From Pectobacterium versatile (GTDB taxonomy: Bacteria; Pseudomonadota; Gammaproteobacteria; Enterobacterales; Enterobacteriaceae): DNA of 42,592 nucleotides. The stretch spans positions 1-42,592 of the forward strand of contig NZ_JAINZP010000029.1 in assembly GCF_020166435.1 (NCBI RefSeq), read 5' to 3'. The notes beneath the pieces are model-generated. The model saw only the letters and a list, made by a program, of their open reading frames with translations. It was not told the DNA's origin and made no database searches. The position numbers were made by a program, and so were the translations under genes. Every line of letters starts with the position of its first letter. The stretch's first letter is position 1. Shown here in pieces: positions 9,647-16,149 of this stretch.

Positions 9647-10085
9647 AATGACGTAATCCGCTTAAAGAGTCAACGTTTTTCAGCACGACAAGCCGTGATG
9701 ATTGCTCACGGTAAATGAAAAAAGTTCATAATGGGTTTCCAGCAAAAGTGCTGCCTCTTCGTCACATTGTTATGTAGATGCGGAGACGGTTTCGTGCGTC
9801 ACAATATTGCTATTCCATGCTACTTCGTCGCACACGCCCGACACGGGGCGGCTCAAACGCCGCTCGCCCCGTGACCCCAGGCTTTCGGCGAGAATTATGC
9901 CGCTGACGCGGTGCCTTCGTCGGTATCTGGCTTTACGGACCGCTTGCGACACGTTCCCGACGTGGCGCAAGCTCTCGCCGCGTCCTGCGGCTCATCCTAA
10001 TCCAGCTATCTCCTCAGAATAATTTTTTACGCCGGATAACAGCAAAACCATCTCTCAGGCTGCATGAACGAAAGGAAACACGCCG
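9647..10085. other. Intergenic region rich in hairpins, downstream of the phosphodiesterase gene
   Basis: No supported gene; short frames here are GC-rich by-products of the stems. A run of strong inverted repeats fills 9842-9992. CACGGGGCG pairs with CGCCCCGTG (9842-9873). CCGC pairs with GCGG near 9899-9910. GCTTGCGxCACGT pairs with ACGTGxCGCAAGC (9942-9972). GCCG pairs with CGGC at 9978-9992. CGGCGAGA and TCTCGCCG additionally bracket the third hairpin. It looks like a structured intergenic repeat of a family I cannot name. Confidence 0.6.
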
Positions 10086-10847
10086 TCAGCAACAGGGGAA
10101 ATCATGAAAATGTACGGTATGCCCTTCTTCTGTCGTCAGAAAAATGGCGTACTGCGGGGCTTCCAGACTGGTTTCAAATCCGGGAGCGAAACGCAGCGCG
10201 GACTGATGGTTGGTGCCACGTACCGTGCTGAACGATATGCCTCGCCAGCCACCGCTAGCAGGACGATGCACGTGCCCCGCAGAAATATGCCGCACATTGC
10301 CGAAACGGTGACACACTTGAGACAGCGCGTCTGCTGCCTCGGGTGCCAATCGAACGCTATCCAGCGCCGGAAGCCCGATCGACATCGGAGGGTGATGCAG
10401 GAACAGGAACACGTTCTTTCCTTCCGCGGCCTGAAGCTGTTGCTCCAGCCACGCCAGCCGCGCTGAACACAGCGTTCCGCCCACCTCACCAGCCTGCAAC
10501 GAGTCCAGCAGAATGACGCAATCATCCCCCACGGGCGTGACGCTCTGCACAAACCCGTTTTCATCCACCAGCGTCGGGAACTGGGCTAAAAACGTCTCCC
10601 GGTCGTCGTGATTCCCCATCGTCACACGCCAGGGAAGCTGTAGCTCGGACAGCACCGAGGCCAGAAACGCATAGGATGCCGCACTGCCGTCATCGGACAG
10701 ATCGCCGGAGATGACCACCAGATCGGCATCGCAATGGTGTGCGTTGATATCGGCAATCGCCGCTTTCAGTTGCTGCTCCGGGTCGCGACCATGCAAATTA
10801 CCGCCTTGTGCGGTCAGATGGAGGTCGGAGAGTTGAATCAGTTTCAT
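10086..10847 (-). CDS. Class III metallophosphodiesterase (CpdA/GpdQ-like)
   Basis: Calcineurin-like binuclear metal phosphoesterase of 253 residues, predicted cytoplasmic (no signal peptide). Metal-ligand motifs appear in family order: SDLHL (Asp8, His10), SGDLSDDG (Asp49), MGNHD (Asn79, His80), FLHHPP near 157-161, and AGHVHR near 200. Relatives hydrolyse cAMP (CpdA) or glycerophosphodiesters (GpdQ). I chose the ATG at 10845-10847, preceded by GAGGATACAT. The frame continues 67 codons upstream into the repressor gene, but that part is not family-like. It is the last gene of the ABC operon, 47 nt after the repressor. This suggests it cleaves a phosphodiester brought in by the transporter, which is an inference. 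Confidence 0.85.
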   Translation of the reverse strand: MKLIQLSDLHLTAQGGNLHGRDPEQQLKAAIADINAHHCDADLVVISGDLSDDGSAASYAFLASVLSELQLPWRVTMGNHDDRETFLAQFPTLVDENGFVQSVTPVGDDCVILLDSLQAGEVGGTLCSARLAWLEQQLQAAEGKNVFLFLHHPPMSIGLPALDSVRLAPEAADALSQVCHRFGNVRHISAGHVHRPASGGWRGISFSTVRGTNHQSALRFAPGFETSLEAPQYAIFLTTEEGHTVHFHDFPCC

Positions 10848-10894
10848 ATGTATCCTCGGTTTCACTATCGACGCGCTATCGCCTGCCAGTACCG

Positions 10895-11899
10895 TTATGC
10901 CGACTGGCGGCGGATGAGCGGGGCAGCCACTTTTGCTCGACACGCAGGTTCTTGTACCTGAGACTGGCGTCGATCGAGCAACGCCAACGCCTGTGCCGCC
11001 ATCGTTGCGGGATCCTGACGAAACGTCGTCAACGCATAGGCATCCCACCCCGCGGCCGGAATATCATCAAACCCGATGACCATGAGATCCTGCGGAACGG
11101 CAAGCCCACACTGCTTTGCGCGATCGATCACGCCGAACGCGACTAAATCGTTAACACAGAACACCGCATCTGGTCTGACGCTTTCCGGGAGCGAAAACAG
11201 CTTCTGCCCCACCGCCAGCCCATCGTCATAATCTGTATCAGTGCCGCGCACTACGGCCACGGGCAGCCCTAACGCGCATGCCTCCTCACAAAACGCCTGC
11301 TCGCGTTCAATAATATTGGGCGTTGCCGACGCCGCTCCAGCCAAAGCCAAACGCGTTCTGCCCGATGAGGCAAACAGCCGCGCAGCCATACGCGCGGCTG
11401 TGTCATTATCGATGTGTACGCTGTCACACGCCGGTTCGTGCCGCCCAATAACAATCAGCGGCTGGCCATTTAGCTGCGCCAGTTCGACAAATTCTTTTGG
11501 CGGCGAGCCGGAAAGCACAATCGTCGCTTCCGCACGGTGACCAAACAGGATCGAGCGCGCAGCGGCCATCGCTTCCCGCACATGGCCGGTATTGATGAGC
11601 ACCGGAATCGAACCACGTTGGATTAACGCCTGCGACAGCTCTGCGACCAAATTGGCGCGAAACCCGACCTCGGGGTGCGTCACCACCAGCCCAACCAGAC
11701 GGCTACTGTTCGCCAGCAGACCGCGGGCCAGATCGTTAACCTGATATCCCAGTTCCTGCGCCGCCGTCATCACTTTGGCATAGGTGGCAGCCGACACGCT
11801 GGCGCCGGGAGTAAAACTGCGGGACACCGCCGAGCGCGATACACCAGCCCGACGCGCGACATCCTGTGCGCTAACGTAGCCCTGTTTACCTGCCGTCAT
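10895..11899 (-). CDS. LacI-family transcriptional regulator of the ABC operon
   Basis: A 334-residue repressor. The N-terminal helix-turn-helix reads SAQDVARRAGVSRSAVSRSF (about 10-29), followed by the hinge helix VNDLARGLL and a periplasmic-binding-protein-like ligand domain. That domain contains VGLVVTHPEVGFRANLVAEL, DNDTAARMAARLF and DLMVIGFDDIP. Its ATG overlaps the preceding permease stop (ATGA), so it is translated with the transport genes. The likely target is its own operon promoter, where palindromes occur at 15977-16011. The inducer is unknown, probably the transported compound or its product. Confidence 0.88.
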   Translation of the reverse strand: MTAGKQGYVSAQDVARRAGVSRSAVSRSFTPGASVSAATYAKVMTAAQELGYQVNDLARGLLANSSRLVGLVVTHPEVGFRANLVAELSQALIQRGSIPVLINTGHVREAMAAARSILFGHRAEATIVLSGSPPKEFVELAQLNGQPLIVIGRHEPACDSVHIDNDTAARMAARLFASSGRTRLALAGAASATPNIIEREQAFCEEACALGLPVAVVRGTDTDYDDGLAVGQKLFSLPESVRPDAVFCVNDLVAFGVIDRAKQCGLAVPQDLMVIGFDDIPAAGWDAYALTTFRQDPATMAAQALALLDRRQSQVQEPACRAKVAAPLIRRQSA

Positions 11900-12702
11900 T
11901 TCCCTATCCTTGCCATTACGTCGGCCTTCAAGAAACGCTCCACCACCAGCATGAACAGCACGGAAGGAATCAGCAGCACCAGCGCAGTAATAGAAGCGAT
12001 CTGATAGTTACCGCCCGCCCCTGCGGTATAGAGCAGCAGCGGCATCATCTGCACATCCGGTGCCCCAACGAAGTAGCTGCCGGTAAACTCATCCAGCGAT
12101 TCGAGGAAGACGAAGATGGCTGATGCCATCAGCCCCGGCATAGCCAGCGGCAGGGTGATATCGACAAAGGCACGCCATGGCCCGGCACCAATTGACCGTG
12201 CCGCCTGTTCCATTTCACGCCCCACCGCCGAGAACGCCGCCGAGGCAATCCAGACCGCAAACACCAGCCCGTGAACCGTGTGAACCAGCACGACGCCCAG
12301 CAACGTGCCGTTCAGCCCCCACTGATAAAACAGGCGGGCAATGTTGACGTACACCGTCAAATTCGGGAACGCCTGCGGGATCAGGAATACCAGCAGTATC
12401 AATCCACGAGCAGGCAACGGCAGGCGCGCTAGTGCATATCCCGCCGGAATCGCCAGAGACAACGAGGCCAGCACGGTGAACACCGCCACCAGCACGCTAT
12501 TTCCTAACGCTTCCCAAGCCACACCGCGCGGCGAAAACACCCGCTTCCAGAAGGCGAAGCCCCACTCATTGGGCAGCAGGTGAGGATAGAACCATTTCTC
12601 CGCTACCGACCACAGCAGGAGGTTAGCCAATGGCCCAAAGATCAAGAAGATCAGCGTCCCCAGAATCAGCATTCTCGGGATCCACCACAGTACGTTCTTC
12701 AT
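11896..12702 (-). CDS. ABC transporter inner-membrane permease, second subunit
   Basis: A 268-residue permease of the binding-protein-dependent (MetI-like) superfamily with about six membrane segments, the first near residues 9-34. The cytoplasmic EAA loop that contacts the ATPase reads EMEQAARSIGAGPWRAFVDI and continues into TLPLAMPGL. The start overlaps the previous permease stop by 4 nt and the stop overlaps the repressor start by 4 nt. It belongs to the Fbp/Pot/PhnUV type of importer, in which two different permeases pair. Confidence 0.88.
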   Translation of the reverse strand: MKNVLWWIPRMLILGTLIFLIFGPLANLLLWSVAEKWFYPHLLPNEWGFAFWKRVFSPRGVAWEALGNSVLVAVFTVLASLSLAIPAGYALARLPLPARGLILLVFLIPQAFPNLTVYVNIARLFYQWGLNGTLLGVVLVHTVHGLVFAVWIASAAFSAVGREMEQAARSIGAGPWRAFVDITLPLAMPGLMASAIFVFLESLDEFTGSYFVGAPDVQMMPLLLYTAGAGGNYQIASITALVLLIPSVLFMLVVERFLKADVMARIGK

Positions 12703-13538
12703 GCCTTCTCCCTCATGTTCAAGCGGAGATAAATCACGGCAAACAGGCCAGTCATCAGCAGAGAAATCACCCCCAACGCATTCGCGACGCCGTAATCGCC
12801 GTAGGCGTTAATGCGGAAGGCAATATTGGCGGTTAACATTGTTGGCGACTGGGCATTGATCATCATCGGTACGGACAGCACCGACATCATGGTGACGAAA
12901 GAGAGAATGAGTCCGGTGAGCAGCGTTTGCCCAACCTGAGGCACCACAATTTCACACAAGATACGCAGGCGAGATGCGCCTAAATTACGGGCGGACTCTA
13001 TCATCGTGCGATCCAGCGACGCCATCGCGCCTGCAACCAGCAATGCCACAAACGGCGTCTGTTTCCAGACGAAAGCGAACACGATGCCGCGCCAGTCTAG
13101 CCAGTTGCTGGCGCTGGCGAGATCGACAATGCCAAGCGTATCCAGCGCGCCATTCAGCCAGCCGTTCTTGGCCAGAAACGTGCGTAAAATTTGCCCGGTC
13201 ACGATAAACGGGATAAACAGCGGCCAGCGATAGACCCAGCGCAGCAGCGCCACCATACGCGGGCTTTCCCCCAGCGTCAGGTAGCCGCCGATCATGACGG
13301 ACAGCAGTCCGATCAGTAGCGTCGCGAGGCTCACAATCAGTAAGGTAAACAGGATATCGGGCAGATACAGCGTCAATGCCGTGACAAAATTATCAATGCC
13401 CACGCCATTCTGACTGACAAAAGCGCCCCCAACCGACAGCCCCAGCGGCGTGATAAAACAGACAGCCACCACCGCCAGCGCGGGTAGCACAAGCGCGATA
13501 CCCGCCAGTCGGGAAGAGAATTGGGATACTTGCAACAT
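12699..13538 (-). CDS. ABC transporter inner-membrane permease, first subunit
   Basis: A 279-residue permease with hydrophobic segments beginning near residue 12 (LAGIALVLPALAVVAVCFI). Its EAA loop is MIESARNLGASRLRILCEIV followed by VPQVGQTL. It pairs with the next permease, with which it overlaps by 4 nt (ATGA). A 71-nt gap containing a strong hairpin separates it from the binding-protein gene upstream. The predicted role is one half of the membrane channel of an importer of unknown substrate. Confidence 0.87.
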   Translation of the reverse strand: MLQVSQFSSRLAGIALVLPALAVVAVCFITPLGLSVGGAFVSQNGVGIDNFVTALTLYLPDILFTLLIVSLATLLIGLLSVMIGGYLTLGESPRMVALLRWVYRWPLFIPFIVTGQILRTFLAKNGWLNGALDTLGIVDLASASNWLDWRGIVFAFVWKQTPFVALLVAGAMASLDRTMIESARNLGASRLRILCEIVVPQVGQTLLTGLILSFVTMMSVLSVPMMINAQSPTMLTANIAFRINAYGDYGVANALGVISLLMTGLFAVIYLRLNMREKA

Positions 13539-13548
13539 GAATGTCTCC

Positions 13549-13576
13549 GCGCTCTGGCTTCATCCCGCCAGAGCGC
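13549..13576 (-). promoter_or_regulatory. Intercistronic hairpin between the binding-protein and permease genes
   Basis: GCGCTCTGGC and GCCAGAGCGC form a perfect 10-bp stem with an 8-nt loop. It sits between the binding-protein stop and the permease start, with no U-run. Such stems commonly protect the upstream mRNA, so binding protein is made in excess over permease. Confidence 0.65.
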
Positions 13577-13609
13577 ATGTGATGCTAAGGGGTATCTAAG
13601 CCAGCGGCA

Positions 13610-14743
13610 CTATTTTGCCATCGCCTGCTCGTAGGCGTTTAAAATCGCGGTGTGATAAGGCGCGATAGGGAATGTCTTCCCTTTGCTCGCCAGTTCATCA
13701 GGCGTCACATCCGTGAACAGGCGTTGCCATACGGCGGGCTTCAGCTCAGCCTGAACGTACTTGGCATCGATCCCCGGATACCAGTTAAAGCGTTCCACGA
13801 TCCCTTCGGCCTGCACTTTGGCGCTGGTTGCCAATTCGACAAACTGTTTAGCCAGTTCGCGGTTCGGTGCCTGCGCGGGGATGACATAGTGCATCGGCTG
13901 CCCCGGCATACCGGGCGCAGGAAGCAGCAACTTGAAATTGTCCGGCAGCTGTCCACTCGCTTTCCAGGAATAGAACATATCGACCCACACCGGCCCCATA
14001 GCGATTTCACCGCGGCTCAGCATGTCGAGCGTGCCAGCGTTGCCCGGCGTCAGCGTCACGTTCTTGTTAAAGGCTTTCAGGCGTTCAAACGCGGGTTGCC
14101 ATTTCTTCGCTTCCGCCTCATCAAACGGTCCGTTCATCAGTTTCTGGGCATCGCCGCCGTAAGCGTAAATCCAGCCCATGACGAAGCTCACGCCCGATGC
14201 GCCGCCCTTAATGCCGTTGTAGCCGAACATCTTCGGATTCGCGGCTGCCCACTGTTGGATTTCGTCATAGCTTTTAGGTGGATTCGCTACCATGCTGGGG
14301 TTATAGGCCAGCGCCGTCTGGCTACTGAACATCGGCATGACATAGCCTTTCACGTCTGTACCCATGGCTTTATCCGCAGCAGCCATGCTGACCAGCTTGC
14401 CGCTGGCGATATCATCGCGATATTTCAGCAGGTCGCCCTTTTGCACCATCGGACCGACAAACTTCTCATGCACAACCGCCACATCGGTGTCCCAGACTTT
14501 GGCACCGGCGGCCTGTTGTGCATTAAAACGCTCAAGAATCTTCTGCGACCCCGCATCACCTGGCCCAGTACCGACGGCGCGTACTTTTACGCCGGGATGC
14601 TGCTTTTCAAACAGCGGCCCTAAGTATTCATTCACATAGTCGACCATGTTCTGGTCACCTGCCGTCAACACCGTTAATTCCTGTGCCTGTACCGCCGCCA
14701 GCGGTGTACTCATCATCAGCGTTGCAGCAAAAATGCGTTTCAT
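13610..14743 (-). CDS. Periplasmic solute-binding protein of the ABC operon
   Basis: A 377-residue secreted binding protein. A signal peptide (MKRIFAATLMMSTPLAAVQA, cleaved before QE) is followed by LTVLTAGDQNMVDYVNEYL, as in the family 1 / iron- and phosphonate-type extracellular binding proteins. I chose the ATG at 14741-14743, because GGAGAC lies 9 nt upstream. A TTG five codons earlier would overlap that ribosome-binding site. It follows the ATPase gene by 22 nt. The ligand cannot be read from sequence. The phosphodiesterase in the operon and the resemblance to phosphonate and sugar-phosphate binders favour an organophosphate, but ferric iron or a polyamine cannot be excluded. Confidence 0.85.
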   Translation of the reverse strand: MKRIFAATLMMSTPLAAVQAQELTVLTAGDQNMVDYVNEYLGPLFEKQHPGVKVRAVGTGPGDAGSQKILERFNAQQAAGAKVWDTDVAVVHEKFVGPMVQKGDLLKYRDDIASGKLVSMAAADKAMGTDVKGYVMPMFSSQTALAYNPSMVANPPKSYDEIQQWAAANPKMFGYNGIKGGASGVSFVMGWIYAYGGDAQKLMNGPFDEAEAKKWQPAFERLKAFNKNVTLTPGNAGTLDMLSRGEIAMGPVWVDMFYSWKASGQLPDNFKLLLPAPGMPGQPMHYVIPAQAPNRELAKQFVELATSAKVQAEGIVERFNWYPGIDAKYVQAELKPAVWQRLFTDVTPDELASKGKTFPIAPYHTAILNAYEQAMAK

Positions 14744-14765
14744 ATCATTTGTCTCCAATTCAGGA

Positions 14766-15956
14766 TCAGGCCGTCAGGCCGGGAAGCGAGGAATAACGTG
14801 AAGTGGTATCCGGTACCGCCGTCAAAGGCATAGCCTCTTCTGCCAGCGGGAAAAGAAACAGCGCCTCGGCAGGGATCTGCACGGCAACCCGCTGCCCGAT
14901 GGCATAGGGATGCGACGCATGAACCTGTATCCGCCAGGTGCCGCTGGAAATCGTATGCTGCCAGTATCCGCCGGGGTAGCTCTGTGCCTGTACCGTGCCG
15001 TAGCGCATCAACATGCCGGGCTGGATGAGCGGAACCTCTGCCGGATCGTAAAGACGAGCGGCTTCCGCACGAAAGCGCGCTTCTATCGGGCCGGGCTGTA
15101 GCGACGTATTCTCAGGGACCAGCGAATGGCTCTCGGCATCACCGGGAATCATCAGCGTATCGCCGTCATAACGCGCTTCCAGCACAAGCCGATTTTCCGC
15201 CCCCATAAACGCTGCGACAAACGCGCTGGCCGGATGGTGGTACACCTCTTGCGGGCTACCCGCCTGCATGATGCGACCCTGATTCAAAATCACGATGCGA
15301 TCCGCCATCACCATCGCTTCTTCCCGATCGTGCGTCACGTGGATCGCAGTCAGCCCCAGCCGCTGTTGCAGCGCACGGATCTCATCACGTAGCTGTAGGC
15401 GAATACGGGTATCCAGATTGGAGAGCGGTTCGTCCAGCAGCAGAATATCGGGCCGTACCGCCAGCGCACGACCCAAGGCGACGCGCTGCCGCTGTCCACC
15501 AGACAGTTCCGCTGGCTTACGGGCGCTCAGTCCCGTTAAACCGAGCATCGTTTCCAGCTCCGCCACCCGGCTGGCAATTTCCGCACGTGGGACGCGGCGC
15601 AAACGCAGTCCGTAAGCAATATGCTGCGCCACCGTCATGTGCGGCCACAGCGCATAGCTCTGAAACACCAGCGCCATTCCGCGTTTCTCTGGCGGCGCTT
15701 GCGTCATGTCCTGTCCGTTAACGCGAATCGCCCCCGCACGCGGTGACGAGAATCCAGCGACCGTACGCAGTAACGTCGTCTTGCCGCATCCTGACGAACC
15801 GAGCAACGCCACGAACTCGCCCTGTGCAATCTCCAGATGGATATCGTTCAATACGGCTGTCGTGCCGTATCCAACATGTAGATGGTCGATGACAATGTGC
15901 GGGGCTGCCGCAGAGGAAGTTGTTTTTTGCACAGCTGTGCATTCCACGATAATCAA
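14766..15956 (-). CDS. ABC transporter ATPase, first gene of the importer operon
   Basis: Importer ATPase of up to 396 residues. Walker A GSSGCGKTT is at 53-61, signature LSGGQRQ at 151-157, Walker B ILLLDEP at 171-177, and the H-loop HVTHDREEA near 206-214. A C-terminal TOBE-like region starts near 240. The start is uncertain. The longest form begins with TTG at 15956 and no clear ribosome-binding site. GTG codons at 15947 and 15932 are alternatives that keep the whole ATPase domain. A perfect palindrome TGCACAGCTGTGCA (15928-15941) covers this start region. Similar in type to FbpC/PotA/PhnT. Confidence 0.87.
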   Translation of the reverse strand: MIIVECTAVQKTTSSAAAPHIVIDHLHVGYGTTAVLNDIHLEIAQGEFVALLGSSGCGKTTLLRTVAGFSSPRAGAIRVNGQDMTQAPPEKRGMALVFQSYALWPHMTVAQHIAYGLRLRRVPRAEIASRVAELETMLGLTGLSARKPAELSGGQRQRVALGRALAVRPDILLLDEPLSNLDTRIRLQLRDEIRALQQRLGLTAIHVTHDREEAMVMADRIVILNQGRIMQAGSPQEVYHHPASAFVAAFMGAENRLVLEARYDGDTLMIPGDAESHSLVPENTSLQPGPIEARFRAEAARLYDPAEVPLIQPGMLMRYGTVQAQSYPGGYWQHTISSGTWRIQVHASHPYAIGQRVAVQIPAEALFLFPLAEEAMPLTAVPDTTSRYSSLPGLTA

Positions 15957-15976
15957 ACAATGCGCTGATTGTGCGG

Positions 15977-16011
15977 TGACATCGTGTCAGTGGCGTGTTG
16001 TCACTGTGACA
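15977..16011. promoter_or_regulatory. Paired palindromic operators upstream of the ABC operon
   Basis: TGACATCGTGTCA (15977-15989) and TGTCACTGTGACA (15999-16011) are each palindromes with 5-bp arms and 3-bp centres. Their centres are 22 bp apart, about two helical turns. They use the same TGACA/TGTCA half-sites in opposite order. They lie 21-55 bp upstream of the longest start of the first gene and are good candidates for the LacI-type regulator of this operon. Confidence 0.5.
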
Positions 16012-16092
16012 TTTCAATGACACGACTGACGGGAAGATAGCGGTGGGGATTTTTTAGCGAAAAGGGAAACGAGGGAATGGGTCTCTTGAGTA

Positions 16093-16124
16093 TTGGCCAT
16101 CTCCCCATGCGCGGAGACGGCCAA
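16093..16124 (-). terminator. Hairpin downstream of metL
   Basis: TTGGCC(A/G)TCTCC pairs with its complement over 12 bp (one A/C mismatch, or G-U in RNA) around an 8-nt centre, 26 nt after the metL stop. There is no U-run, so termination would be Rho-assisted or the stem protects the mRNA. Confidence 0.6.
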
Positions 16125-16149
16125 CGGTATGTTGCGCTTACAGCAGATT

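Noticed and set aside
9770-9970. A 66-codon minus-strand frame (and one opposite) in the hairpin-rich region
   Set aside because: Arg-rich composition follows from the GC-rich inverted repeats, and no protein family is visible.
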